Notes: generated by a model from the letters alone, not told the origin. DNA of 64,000 nucleotides from Acinetobacter sp. GSS19 (GCF_028621895.1 NZ_CP117520.1:2108001-2172000); one strand, 5' to 3'; numbered from the stretch's first letter, positions 1 through 8,659 are shown. Made by a program: numbers and translations.

Positions 1-203
1 TTAAAGCCAATCTGGGCACCGGTCAGGCCACCGAGCACTGGTCCTTTAAAGGCAATCAGCTACTCTCTGCAAGCACCCAGGTCACCACAGAAAATGGCCT
101 GCGCAAGGTGACACATTTTGATCTGCATGACCCGGCCAAACAGGCTAATTTTGTTGCACTGAGAAACAATTTTTCAGCCGAGCAGCTTGTTGCCTGTGTT
201 TGA
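1..203 (+). CDS. 3' end of an unrecognised protein (partial)
   Basis: An open frame runs in from the left edge and stops with TGA at 201-203, giving the last 66 residues of a protein whose start lies outside the window. The visible part is soluble and polar (KANLGTGQATEHWSFKGNQ...), has no membrane segment, and reads LRNNFSAEQLVACV at its end. I do not recognise the family. The alternating hydrophilic/hydrophobic pattern would suit a beta-rich domain, but this is only an impression. Its continuation to the left edge supports a real gene. Confidence 0.55.
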   Translation, partial: KANLGTGQATEHWSFKGNQLLSASTQVTTENGLRKVTHFDLHDPAKQANFVALRNNFSAEQLVACV

Positions 204-363
204 TACACCATAGCGTAGAACACTTAGGCTTAATAAAAACATTTGAGATAATCGGGTTAAAATGTAGTTATTTGTTGGCAAGTCATAAACAGTTCCAACG
301 CCATCGGCTACACTTATGACTTCAACCCAAGGTGTATCAATCATTGTGGAGTGCCCATTGCGT

Positions 364-852
364 ATGAATATTTGCAAATCTGTCCTTCTGGTTTCAGCCC
401 TGCTCGCAACTCCCTCACTCTGGGCGCAATCCTCTTCCCATCATGAGAAAAAGGCACCACCTTATGGGGATAATCCTAATCTGCTGGAGGTTTTAGGCTA
501 TAAAACTGCACAAAAAGTGCAAGAAACCGCAGAGAAAGTGGATACCGCAGCACAAAAAGGCATCGCTAAAATCAAACCGAAAGTTGATCATGCTTGGGAA
601 AACAGTAAAACCTATACAGCAGAACAGGCTGCAATCGCCAAGGAAAACAGCCAAAAAGCGGCACAAGCCGTCAACCAAAAATGGCAGGAAACCAAACAGG
701 CCGTCATCGGTGAACCCAATGCTGCACCCGCACCAATCATTCAGCAACCCTTGAGTCAGTCTTCGTCCAACAGCACAACGACCAACGCTCCAGTTATAGA
801 ACCTGTTCCCGCTCAAACCATAACTGAAGATCCTGCCGTACTCCGTCTATAA
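364..852 (+). CDS. Secreted Ala/Lys/Gln-rich hypothetical protein
   Basis: The protein is 162 aa. I chose the ATG at 364 over an in-frame ATG at 316 because the former opens directly into a signal peptide (MNICKSVLLVSALLATPSLWAQ) and has a GGAG about 12 nt upstream. The mature part begins with a polar His/Lys stretch. It continues with a long Ala/Lys/Gln/Glu-rich, probably amphipathic helical region (KTAQKVQETAEKVDTAAQKG and similar 11-residue-like steps) and ends in a Pro/Ser/Thr-rich tail. The helix resembles LEA- or apolipoprotein-like repeats only in composition. The function is unknown and a periplasmic location is inferred. Confidence 0.7.
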   Translation: MNICKSVLLVSALLATPSLWAQSSSHHEKKAPPYGDNPNLLEVLGYKTAQKVQETAEKVDTAAQKGIAKIKPKVDHAWENSKTYTAEQAAIAKENSQKAAQAVNQKWQETKQAVIGEPNAAPAPIIQQPLSQSSSNSTTTNAPVIEPVPAQTITEDPAVLRL

Positions 853-897
853 ACTGAAGAACATTTAACGCAAACGCAGCTTAAGTTCAGATGAAGT

Positions 898-928
898 AAA
901 GCCTCCATCCCAAAATGTAAGAGGCTTT
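898..928 (+). terminator. Weak candidate terminator
   Basis: AAAGCCTC (898-905) can pair with GAGGCTTT (921-928) around a 15-nt loop, downstream of the small secreted protein gene. A run of T comes only about 12 nt later, so intrinsic termination is uncertain. Confidence 0.3.
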
Positions 929-1038
929 CTGCTGACTATTTTTTGAAATGTTAAAGCGGGATGTGATGACCGCTTTGATCATGGTCTTGTCCTGAAAAAC
1001 AGGCTAAGGTGATCATCCATTCAATGCGCTGAGCTGTT

Positions 1039-1914
1039 ATGAAGCTGTTACCCGGTATTTTACTGATCCTGCTTGCCAGCGCTGTGATGGCCAGTCATGA
1101 TGCCCTGTCCAAATATCTCACAGCCAGTTTACCCATCCTGTTGATTGTCTGGTTCCGTTACTTTTCTCAATTTAGCCTGCTTTCGCTATTCGCCTTACCA
1201 GTTCAGGGTAAGACCCTATATCAAACCCGGCATTTGGCCTTACAGATTTATCGCGGTCTGGCACTTTTGGGGCTGAGTATTTTTGCAATGATCGGGTTCA
1301 AGTATTTACCCTTACCTGAAACCGTTAGTATTATTTTTACAACGCCAATTTTGGTTGCGGTGCTTTCTGCCGTTTTATTTAGAGAACGTTTTAGCTGGCA
1401 ATACTGGGCGCTGTTGCTGCTTGGTTTTTGTGGCGTCTTGCTGATCATTCGCCCTAGCAAAGAGATCATTTCCTGGATGGTGGTTTTCCCATTTTTGGGT
1501 GCGGTGAGCTTTGCGGTGTACCAATTATTGACGCGCCGTCTTAATGGTGTGGATTCAGTCATCACCTCGAATTATCTGACCAGTCTGGTGGGGACGATTG
1601 TACTGTTACCCGCGTTATATCTGTTTTGGCAACCGCTTTCCTGGCTGATGTTGATCTTGCTGATGTGTGTTGGTGCTTTGGGAACAGTCGGGCATCTGGC
1701 CATGACCCAAGCCTTCAAATTTGCACCCGCCGCTGTGCTTTCCCCATTTTCTTATAGTCAGGTGATGTTTGCCTGTCTGCTCAGCCTATGGCTATTCCAT
1801 TATCAACCGGCTTTTCTGGACTATGCCGGAATTGGTCTGATTATTCTCAGTGGACTGCTGCTCGCCCTATACAACTATTACAAAATGCATGAGCTCAACG
1901 CTGAACAAAGCTAA
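1039..1914 (+). CDS. EamA/DMT family transporter
   Basis: The 291-aa inner-membrane protein has about ten hydrophobic segments in two homologous halves, the normal layout of the drug/metabolite (EamA, 10-TMS) superfamily. It starts MKLLPGILLILLASAVMASHDALSKYL. The motif FKYLPLPETVSIIFTTPILVAVLSA closely resembles the first-half signature of these permeases, and the second half repeats the pattern (FKFAPAAVLSPFSYSQ). The substrate cannot be told from sequence; family members export amino acids, nucleosides or drugs. It appears monocistronic, and a bidirectional terminator separates it from the convergent hydrolase gene. Confidence 0.85.
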   Translation: MKLLPGILLILLASAVMASHDALSKYLTASLPILLIVWFRYFSQFSLLSLFALPVQGKTLYQTRHLALQIYRGLALLGLSIFAMIGFKYLPLPETVSIIFTTPILVAVLSAVLFRERFSWQYWALLLLGFCGVLLIIRPSKEIISWMVVFPFLGAVSFAVYQLLTRRLNGVDSVITSNYLTSLVGTIVLLPALYLFWQPLSWLMLILLMCVGALGTVGHLAMTQAFKFAPAAVLSPFSYSQVMFACLLSLWLFHYQPAFLDYAGIGLIILSGLLLALYNYYKMHELNAEQS

Positions 1915-1937
1915 CCACAGGAGTTACGCTGATCATA

Positions 1938-1967
1938 AAAAAGCCCAGGCAATTGCATGGGCTTTTT
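1938..1967. terminator. Bidirectional intrinsic terminator
   Basis: AAAAAGCCCA (1938-1947) pairs perfectly with TGGGCTTTTT (1958-1967) around a 10-nt loop. It lies between convergent genes, so it can serve both strands. Confidence 0.85.
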
Positions 1968-1989
1968 AAATTTCACGATTTAGTGCAAT

Positions 1990-3252
1990 TTAAACCACAC
2001 GGAATTTTTCCGTATCCTGCACCGGACTTTCTACAAAACTGCAGATACCATGCTCACTGCTACGTACATTCAAATCTTTATAGCTCAGCACATAAAAATC
2101 TGGGTACTTCTTCACCACGATCGGATTCATATCGGTCGATAGGGCATCTTCATCATTGATCAAGCGCATCACACGGCGGTCATTCATCACAATCAGGTAG
2201 CGTTCCTGATTCACATCAATCTTGGCCAAACCACTCGATTCCGCCTGTAACGGGATCAGATACTTATAGTTCAGATCAATCGCTGCTTGCGGGTAACTTT
2301 CCAGTTTCTGACTAATCAGGTTAAAGACCAGGGTATTGCCAAAATAGTCCTGCAACTGGTTACGGTTATCCTGCGGCAAATTCACCTTGATGCCTAACTT
2401 CTGTAAATCCTGCTCAGTTACTTGGCGCTTGCTTAACAGAGTACGGGTAATCAGCTGCTTGAGATTAGCATCGAGATACTGGTCATCCAACTGTAGATTA
2501 TTGTGCTTTAAAATCCGACCCAAGGCTTTGCTGTGCGCTGGCAGGAAATTGGCAATCACGTTACGGTAATAGAACTTGCTGTTCTTTTTCACCTCACGCA
2601 TCTGTTTGTAAAAATACGGCGCATCAAACGGATGACGGATAAAGTCGTTCAACAGGCTGGAACTGGCCAGAACCGACAAGGCTTCATGTCCAGTAAAAGG
2701 CAAATGCAGCGTATGGATATCTGGAATCACCGCCTTGATTTTTTCATAATGCTCGCGATCCTGGTCAAAATAAGGATCGTAAACCACAATATATTCAGCC
2801 TCTGGATGAATATCATCGCCCTGAATACGCATGTCTTTATTGACATCTTCCTGATAAAACTCGGTATAGCGGATATCCGTGACTTCATCTGGATCAATTG
2901 AATATTGGGGAACAAACGCAACCACGCGATCCATCTGCAGCAATTTGGAATATTTAATCGCGGCATAGCCCCCCATAGAGCCGCCATAGCCGACAATACG
3001 CTGGAAACGTGCCAGAATCGGGGCAATCGTGGTCGCCATCTCGGCCATACTGGTCGCAGGGAACCAGGACTTCTGCTTCGGCATAATGCCGATCGCATTA
3101 TACTCATACTTCATCAGCGACTTTTCAGCATTAATGGATAAGCCTTTGGCCCGAGTAATCAGGTCACCAAAAGACAACACCAGTTCAGACGAATTGCCTG
3201 GTAATAAAATGACTCTGATATGTTCATCTTCAAAAAGAATTTGCTTATCCAT
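1990..3252 (-). CDS. Alpha/beta hydrolase-fold protein of unknown substrate
   Basis: The 420-aa protein carries a nucleophile-elbow motif Y-G-G-S-M-G-G-Y about 90 residues in. This is the GxSxG serine of alpha/beta hydrolases, embedded in a strand-turn-helix pattern (RIVGYGGSMGGYAAIKYSKL). A later THLPFTGHEAL could supply the catalytic His and YVVYDPYFDQD the acid. The C-terminal ~200 residues are an extra, unrecognised part. An upstream in-frame GTG at 3261 is possible. I prefer the ATG at 3252 because a GGTG lies 6 nt before it. No signal peptide is present, so it is probably cytoplasmic. The substrate is unknown. Confidence 0.7.
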   Translation of the reverse strand: MDKQILFEDEHIRVILLPGNSSELVLSFGDLITRAKGLSINAEKSLMKYEYNAIGIMPKQKSWFPATSMAEMATTIAPILARFQRIVGYGGSMGGYAAIKYSKLLQMDRVVAFVPQYSIDPDEVTDIRYTEFYQEDVNKDMRIQGDDIHPEAEYIVVYDPYFDQDREHYEKIKAVIPDIHTLHLPFTGHEALSVLASSSLLNDFIRHPFDAPYFYKQMREVKKNSKFYYRNVIANFLPAHSKALGRILKHNNLQLDDQYLDANLKQLITRTLLSKRQVTEQDLQKLGIKVNLPQDNRNQLQDYFGNTLVFNLISQKLESYPQAAIDLNYKYLIPLQAESSGLAKIDVNQERYLIVMNDRRVMRLINDEDALSTDMNPIVVKKYPDFYVLSYKDLNVRSSEHGICSFVESPVQDTEKFRVV

Positions 3253-3379
3253 TTGCGACACCGACCTGAACGATAGCCCTGCTCACTGGGCCGAAATTAC
3301 AGTAAATCGTCTGTTTGCCGATTCACTTTTGCGAGGTATCTTATTTTATAGATGCCCGGCCAATTAAACAGCACAAAAT

Positions 3380-4150
3380 ATGACACAAATTCATCCAACT
3401 GCACAAAAAGGCTTCAGCTCGGCTGCTGAACTTTATCAACAAGTTCGCCCAAGTTATCCACAGGAGCTGATAAATTGGTTAAAAGATCAGCTACAGATCC
3501 AAAAAAATGACATTGTGGTGGATCTCGGTGCTGGTACTGGCAAGTTTATTCCATATCTGCAGGACGTGTTCTCACAGGTGATTGCCGTGGAGCCTGTTGC
3601 AGAAATGCTGAGCCAATTACAGCAATATTATCCAGATGTTCAGGCTCTGCAGGCTAGCAGCCAAGATTTGCCGCTGGCCACGGGCACAGTCGATGCCGTC
3701 ATATGTGCACAATCCTTTCACTGGTTTGCCGATCTCACCAGCCTGCAGGAAATCCATCGGATCCTAAAACCTGGCGGACATTTAGGTCTGATCTGGAACC
3801 AGCGCGATATTGGTGTGGACTGGGTGAAAGCACTGGCCGATCTGATTGAGCCTTTTGAGGGCAATACGCCTCGCTATCATCGCGGTCAGTGGCGAGAGGT
3901 TTTGACACAGCAGACCCTGTTTCATCATGAAAGCTTACAGATCTTTGAGCAGAAGCATGTCGGTAGCGTCGAACAGGTGGTCTCAAAACGTTTACTTTCG
4001 ACCAGCTTTATTGCCGCCATGCCAACTCATCAGCAGCAACAATTCAAACAACAGTTTGAAAAGATCGTGCAGGATTACACTGGAAAATCTGCCCAAGACC
4101 TGATTGAATTTCCTTATGTCACCTATGCCTATCACTGGCAAAAAGTGTGA
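3380..4150 (+). CDS. Class I SAM-dependent methyltransferase
   Basis: The 256-aa protein has the methyltransferase motif I VVDLGAGTGKF (residues 47-56). It also has a motif II-like acidic residue in VIAVEPVAEML, a post-motif segment DAVICAQSFHWF, and the LKPGGHLGLIWNQR signature. This fits the Methyltransf_11/UbiE-like group of small-molecule methyltransferases (yeast TMT1/YcgJ-like). The N-terminus (FSSAAELYQQVRPSYP) is typical of this group. The substrate is not deducible. It is divergent from the hydrolase and is followed by a separate lipoprotein gene. Confidence 0.85.
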   Translation: MTQIHPTAQKGFSSAAELYQQVRPSYPQELINWLKDQLQIQKNDIVVDLGAGTGKFIPYLQDVFSQVIAVEPVAEMLSQLQQYYPDVQALQASSQDLPLATGTVDAVICAQSFHWFADLTSLQEIHRILKPGGHLGLIWNQRDIGVDWVKALADLIEPFEGNTPRYHRGQWREVLTQQTLFHHESLQIFEQKHVGSVEQVVSKRLLSTSFIAAMPTHQQQQFKQQFEKIVQDYTGKSAQDLIEFPYVTYAYHWQKV

Positions 4151-4200
4151 CATTTAATTTTTAATTTTAACAACAATAGATAACACTAGGAAATTTCAGC

Positions 4201-4734
4201 ATGAAGAAAGCGGCGGTGATCCTGAGTGGCGTATTGGCGAGTTGTAGCCTTTTAACAGGCTGTGAGCAGCCGATCTCCCCAAAAACTGTGGAAACTCCAC
4301 AAAATGAGCGTACGAGCCACCCGACAGAAAAAAGTGTCGCAATTCGTGACTTTCCAGCACAGCCAACCGATGCACGAGATATTGCCGCTTTGGAGGATTT
4401 TCAACAGCGTTTGGCGGCAGTCCATCAGGAGCTGAGCAGAGAATTAAAACAGCTACAGCAAAAGGGTGAGCTCACCCCAGAATTTGCCCTGAACCGGCAA
4501 CGTGATCATGCACAATCCGCTTTAAAAATGCTGCAAGGCCTAGAGCTCAGCACAGAACAGGGACGTTATATTCAGGGCTTGCTCTATCAACACTGGGAAC
4601 AACAGGCAAAAAATTTAAAATCCAGTGCGACTGAAACATCGGCCTCAGCTCCTGCTGCAACAGACTCGAATGAACAGCAACTTGCCGAAGCCCAGCTCCA
4701 GCACTGGAAAGCACAACAAAATAAAGCACCTTAA
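4201..4734 (+). CDS. Putative lipoprotein, helical
   Basis: The 177-aa protein has a type II signal peptide ending in the lipobox L-L-T-G-C at residues 17-21. An AGGA lies 9 nt upstream of the ATG. The mature part is polar, with a central helical region (DIAALEDFQQRLAAVHQELSR, ELKQLQQKGELTPEFALNRQ) and a Ser/Ala/Thr-rich then Gln-rich tail. I do not recognise a domain. It is presumably anchored in the outer membrane, since residue +2 after Cys is Glu rather than Asp. The function is unknown. Confidence 0.7.
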   Translation: MKKAAVILSGVLASCSLLTGCEQPISPKTVETPQNERTSHPTEKSVAIRDFPAQPTDARDIAALEDFQQRLAAVHQELSRELKQLQQKGELTPEFALNRQRDHAQSALKMLQGLELSTEQGRYIQGLLYQHWEQQAKNLKSSATETSASAPAATDSNEQQLAEAQLQHWKAQQNKAP

Positions 4735-4781
4735 AGCGATTGCCAACCTGAGGATAGGCTCAGACTCAACAATGCTTTTTT
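4733..4781 (+). terminator. Candidate intrinsic terminator
   Basis: An imperfect hairpin (AAAGC-ATTG paired with CAATGCTTT, enclosing CTGAG-GATAGG-CTCAG) is followed by six T. It begins at the stop codon of the lipoprotein gene. Confidence 0.45.
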
Positions 4782-4827
4782 ATGACCTGTACCTGCTATC
4801 TATTTAAGTTCAGAGACAGAAAACCCC

Positions 4828-5388
4828 TTAACTTTTGACTTTTTCAATCCACTGAATTGAACGCACACGGAAAACTTCACAGGCACCATCGCCTACATCA
4901 GTCGGTGTCAAAGATGAAATCCAGACCAGATCTTTGTCTTTCACCTTGACCAGTTCGCCCTGTAAACGGACCAAGTCACCACGTTTAACTTGCTTGATCT
5001 GTTGGGCGATAGTTGGATCTGCAGGAATGATGTGCATATTCGACACCATCTGCATGGCCTGCTCCACAGGAACCGGCAGTTGGTCAATTTTCCAATTTAA
5101 ATAACGGTCATATTGGTTCACGGAAATACGGCGGGCAATTTCAGGCTCAGCAAATAGCCCCCAACTCACCGCGTAATCAATCGGAGAGAATTTAGCCTGT
5201 TCATCCTGAGTATAAAGTTTAGAACCCAAAATACGAAAATCACCATGAAAAGGCTGTAACACCTCAATCGACTGGTTTTTCACGATCGGTGCCAAGCCTT
5301 TGGCAATATTATATTCCGCCGAGCTCGAAGCACTTGCCTGCACGGCCGCCAATACGGATAGCCCGATTGCCAGTACGATTTTCTTCAT
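4828..5388 (-). CDS. Secreted hypothetical protein, paralogue of the upstream gene
   Basis: The 186-aa protein has a cleavable signal peptide (MKKIVLAIGLSVLAAVQASA). I chose the ATG at 5388 because AAGGG lies 6 nt upstream; the in-frame ATG at 5394 directly abuts that AAGGG. It shares a clear pattern with the product of 5552-6136: P[FY].G[DE]FRIL near the N-terminus, a central W-G-x-x-x-x-P-E-I, N-x-H-x-x-x-A-x-x-x-I-A-x-Q, then GDLV.L.G.LV, SSL...D.G, and a final G-A-C-E-[VI]-F. The family is not one I can name. It probably acts in the periplasm, and the function is unknown. Confidence 0.75.
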   Translation of the reverse strand: MKKIVLAIGLSVLAAVQASASSSAEYNIAKGLAPIVKNQSIEVLQPFHGDFRILGSKLYTQDEQAKFSPIDYAVSWGLFAEPEIARRISVNQYDRYLNWKIDQLPVPVEQAMQMVSNMHIIPADPTIAQQIKQVKRGDLVRLQGELVKVKDKDLVWISSLTPTDVGDGACEVFRVRSIQWIEKVKS

Positions 5389-5551
5389 CGTCATCCCTTC
5401 ATAAATGTCTCTTTTCTCGTCAATATGCCGCAGTATGCACTGATATAAAATAGAATTTTGGTAACTGATTAGAGAGGTGAACTACACCACTGCGGCATAG
5501 CATTAAAAGATAAAAAGAAGGTTGCTTGCACACGATCGAGCATCAAGACTT

Positions 5552-6136
5552 TTATCCAGAGGCTTTTAACACTACCTCTTGCACCAAAAAAATTTCACAG
5601 GCACCTGCTCCCGTGTCTTCCCGACTCAGAGAGCTTTTCATGTAGCGTCCATCTGTGAGATACAGATTGACCAATTGACCTTTTAACAGCACCAGATCAT
5701 CAACATCCAGCTGTTGTAATTGTTTGGCAATCCTAGCATTCGCTGCCAGCATATGTGTATTGGCAGACTGCTGACTAATCTCATCGACACGCAATGGCGT
5801 ATGAGCGCCCACCTGAAAGCGATACCAGCGGTTGGATTGACGAATATCAATTGTTTGATAAATCTCCGGCCGGCTCATTTGTCCCCAACCCAAAGCCAAA
5901 TCCAGCCCGGAGAGCTGTTCAAAAGCGGGGGTATTAAAAACATAGCTCAGCATACCCAAGGGATAACGTTGCTTCGCTAAAATCCTAAATTCCCCCGCAT
6001 AGGGTTCAACTACCTCGAGACGGTATGGAGTGCTCTGCTGTTGCTGGATCTCAGCGACATTTGGCAAAGGAGCAAACCACATCAACCAGCTCTGTAATAA
6101 TCCAATCAGCACTACCAATATGATCACAACCGGCAT
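5552..6136 (-). CDS. Membrane-anchored or secreted hypothetical protein, paralogue of the downstream gene
   Basis: The 194-aa protein starts with a hydrophobic segment (MPVVIILVVLIGLLQSWLMWF) that is more like an uncleaved anchor than a signal peptide. A GAGGAG precedes the start. The rest aligns along its length with the product of 4828-5388 (PYAGEFRIL, LGWGQMSRPEI, ANTHMLAANARIAKQLQQ, DTGAGACEIF). It lies 35 bp downstream of the nuclease-like gene on the same strand, so the two are probably cotranscribed. The function is unknown. The pair likely arose by tandem duplication. Confidence 0.75.
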   Translation of the reverse strand: MPVVIILVVLIGLLQSWLMWFAPLPNVAEIQQQQSTPYRLEVVEPYAGEFRILAKQRYPLGMLSYVFNTPAFEQLSGLDLALGWGQMSRPEIYQTIDIRQSNRWYRFQVGAHTPLRVDEISQQSANTHMLAANARIAKQLQQLDVDDLVLLKGQLVNLYLTDGRYMKSSLSREDTGAGACEIFLVQEVVLKASG

Positions 6137-6171
6137 GACATGCTGCTCCTCAATTTGCTATATAAAGCAGA

Positions 6172-6636
6172 CTAGTCGAAATCAATCCGGATGGTTTCGA
6201 AACGCACGCGCCCATCACGGATCGCCTGGGCAATCGCCTGTTGCCCTTTGGTCAGACGCGCACCACCACTTTTAATATCGATCAGCACAATTTCAATTTG
6301 ATCAGCACCCACTTCCCCTTCACGGAAATCACTGTAGCCATTAAAAACCACATAATCGACTGGATCACCTAAAAATTTGGCATCACTCGGCAGATACTGA
6401 AATTCCGGCAGGATAGGTGCCAGCTGCTCGGCCATTTTCCCTTTGAGTACCGCCCGACTGGTATTCACACTACGTTTTTGTGCTTGAGCCAATGCCTGCT
6501 GATGCTCAAGTTCCAGCTCTGCAATGTAGCGTTCATATTCGGCCTTGATCCGACCATTGCGGCTACTGGACAGTATCAGGGTCGTCACGACCACACCGAT
6601 ACACAGTCCAATTAACATCGCCATCCAGATCGACAT
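6172..6636 (-). CDS. Membrane-anchored protein with Holliday-junction-resolvase-related endonuclease domain
   Basis: The 154-aa protein has a transmembrane helix at residues 5-23 and a charged coiled region at about 28-60. A C-terminal domain then resembles the Endonuc_Holl family (predicted endonucleases distantly related to archaeal Holliday junction resolvases). The PD-(D/E)XK-like features visible are GDPVDY (D91, D94), a hydrophobic strand ending in D120-I-K122, and a following GQQ (131-133). An AGGA lies upstream of the ATG. It is probably the first gene of a unit with the two paralogues. Nuclease activity is inferred from family resemblance only. Confidence 0.7.
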   Translation of the reverse strand: MSIWMAMLIGLCIGVVVTTLILSSSRNGRIKAEYERYIAELELEHQQALAQAQKRSVNTSRAVLKGKMAEQLAPILPEFQYLPSDAKFLGDPVDYVVFNGYSDFREGEVGADQIEIVLIDIKSGGARLTKGQQAIAQAIRDGRVRFETIRIDFD

Positions 6637-6758
6637 GTATACATCCTATTATTCAATTGCGACACAATTTAACCAAGCTTTAAACTTTTGTCATGTGTCA
6701 TATTCTGGAGATAAAAAGATGGTAAGCTAAGGTTGAGAAAAATATATATTGATGAAAC

Positions 6759-7403
6759 ATGAAAACCATACTCATTGCGAACCAGAAAGGTGGATGCGGA
6801 AAAACACTCACAGCAATAACTTTAGCTTCAGCGCTGGCACAAAAAGGCTATCGGGTGGCTTTGGCCGATGCCGACAATCAAAAATCTTCTCTGCAATGGC
6901 TGAAACATCGTCCTGAACACGCAGCTCCAATTCAAAGTCTGGACTGGCGTCCTGGAAAGTCGGTCGGTGATGCACCTAAAAATATTGAATATCTGATTAT
7001 TGATGCACCAGGTGCACTGTCTGGGGAACAGGCGGAACAGCTGATCAGCGAAAGCCATGCCATTATTACCCCTTTGCAGCCTTCGTTTTTTGACATCGAC
7101 AGTACACGACGTTTTCTCAAAGATTTACAAGACATTAAACGCATCCGCAAAGGTAAGGTGCAGACTTTACTGCTGGCCAACCGCATGAAAGCAAACAGCA
7201 GTCATCAGAAAGATATTCAGCAATTCTTTGAAAAAGTTGAACAGTCGCCATTGGCCTACATTTCTGAACGCAGTGCTTATGGTCAGCTGGCCATGCAAGG
7301 TCTGAGTATTTTTGACAAAAGCCAGAAAAATTTTCTGTCCTTACAGCAACAGTGGCAGCCTGTACTCGATGCGATTATCGATGATCCGACCGAATGGTTC
7401 TAA
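6759..7403 (+). CDS. ParA-family ATPase (orphan)
   Basis: The 214-aa protein carries the deviant Walker A of ParA/MinD ATPases, KGGCGKT at residues 10-16, with the signature lysine K10. It also has the A' motif (VALADADNQKSSLQW) and Walker B-like YLIIDAPG. Its length matches small ParA/McdA-type proteins lacking an N-terminal DNA-binding domain. No parB-like gene or obvious parS repeat lies nearby, so it is an orphan ParA that may position some other cargo. The ribosome binding site is weak. It is divergent from the nuclease-like gene. Confidence 0.85.
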   Translation: MKTILIANQKGGCGKTLTAITLASALAQKGYRVALADADNQKSSLQWLKHRPEHAAPIQSLDWRPGKSVGDAPKNIEYLIIDAPGALSGEQAEQLISESHAIITPLQPSFFDIDSTRRFLKDLQDIKRIRKGKVQTLLLANRMKANSSHQKDIQQFFEKVEQSPLAYISERSAYGQLAMQGLSIFDKSQKNFLSLQQQWQPVLDAIIDDPTEWF

Positions 7404-7455
7404 TGCAGCACCCTTTGCATAAGCCTTAAGCAAAAACAAATCTAAAGTGCGACAC

Positions 7456-7483
7456 AAGCATTCGTTTCCGGATGCTTTTTTTT
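7456..7483 (+). terminator. Intrinsic terminator after the ParA gene
   Basis: AAGCATTCG (7456-7464) pairs with CGGATGCTT (7469-7477) through one G-T wobble, and a run of T follows. Confidence 0.8.
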
Positions 7484-7531
7484 CAGTTAATATGAAAAGC
7501 GACGCAAGAAGAACATAGATCAGAGAATTCA

Positions 7532-8659
7532 GTGCAACAGTACACGCCGACTTTACAACGAGTCTTATTATTTGGACTGTTTTTTGTCCTGATGTTTTTG
7601 GGCTTTCATGTGCTCAAATACTTTATTGTACCGGTACTGTGGGCCTGTATTATTGCCTATATGACCTGGCCGCTATATCTCTCTGTACAGCGTTTTTGTG
7701 GCGAACAGCGGCGTAGCTTGGGCGCAGGCCTGATGATCACCCTGATTATTCTGGTGATTGGCGTTCCGCTGACCTTTGCTATTTTCATTCTGCAGCATGA
7801 AGGCCGTAACCTGTATTATGAACTGCAAAAACAGATTTTCTCGGGTCATCTGAATGTACCGCAGTTCATTCGTGACCTGCCCTTGATCGGCAAGGAAATC
7901 AATCGCACCCTGCGTGAAATCAATACCAATCCCAATAGCATTACCCAGAATATTGCCAACTGGATTCAAGGACATCTCGGTTACGGCCGTTTCGTACTGA
8001 ATGAAATCAGCAAAAATCTGGTCAAACTTGGCTTCGCTTTACTTTCTTTATTCTTCTTCTATCGTGATGGCCAAACCATTTTGCATCAGGTCAGCAAGGC
8101 ACTGGAGTTGATCATTGGACCGCGGATTCATCACTACCTGGACACCATTTCAGAAACCACACGAGCGGTGGTCTATGGCGTAGGGTTAACGGCTATTGCA
8201 CAAGCGATTTTGGCGGGTCTTAGCTATTTTGTGGCAGATGTCCCGAACCCGATGGTGCTAACTATTGCGACTTTCTTGTTGGCACTCATTCCTTTTGGTA
8301 CTCCACTGTCTTATGGCTCAGTTGCCCTCTGGCTGTTCTCGCAAGGACAAACCATGGAAGCGATTGGTGTCTTTGTCTGGGGTGTCTGCATCGTCAGTAC
8401 CTCGGACAACGTGATCCGCCCACTGGTGATTTCGGGTGCCACGCAAATTCCCTTCCTACTGATCATGTTCGGTGTACTCGGCGGGATCGCCAGCTTTGGT
8501 CTGGTTGGTCTGTTTATTGGCCCAGTCATCTTGGCAGTATTATTAGCCATCTGGCGTGAATGGTTACATGAAACCACCGAACCGGAACCTATTCCGAAAA
8601 CCACCCTGGCCTACGATTTCGATGATGAAGAAGAAGCGCCTCCATCTCATCCACGCTAG
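7532..8659 (+). CDS. AI-2E family transporter (PerM-like)
   Basis: The 375-aa inner-membrane protein has the AI-2E/PerM fold. It has a cluster of N-terminal helices (LLFGLFFVLMFLGFHVL, VLWACIIAYMTWPLYL), a long periplasmic or amphipathic middle (residues ~90-165), then five or so further helices. The late motif SDNVIRPLVISGATQIPFLLIMFGVLGG is diagnostic of the family. The start codon is GTG at 7532. The tail is acidic (DFDDEEEAPP). Members transport quorum signal or ions, or remain unassigned, so the family name should not be taken as function. Confidence 0.9.
   Translation: MQQYTPTLQRVLLFGLFFVLMFLGFHVLKYFIVPVLWACIIAYMTWPLYLSVQRFCGEQRRSLGAGLMITLIILVIGVPLTFAIFILQHEGRNLYYELQKQIFSGHLNVPQFIRDLPLIGKEINRTLREINTNPNSITQNIANWIQGHLGYGRFVLNEISKNLVKLGFALLSLFFFYRDGQTILHQVSKALELIIGPRIHHYLDTISETTRAVVYGVGLTAIAQAILAGLSYFVADVPNPMVLTIATFLLALIPFGTPLSYGSVALWLFSQGQTMEAIGVFVWGVCIVSTSDNVIRPLVISGATQIPFLLIMFGVLGGIASFGLVGLFIGPVILAVLLAIWREWLHETTEPEPIPKTTLAYDFDDEEEAPPSHPR

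Noticed and set aside
2727..3107. Open frame of 126 codons inside the alpha/beta hydrolase gene, same strand, other frame
   Set aside because: It is Arg/Trp/Pro-rich in the manner of an off-frame reading, and the hydrolase frame contains the GxSxG motif.
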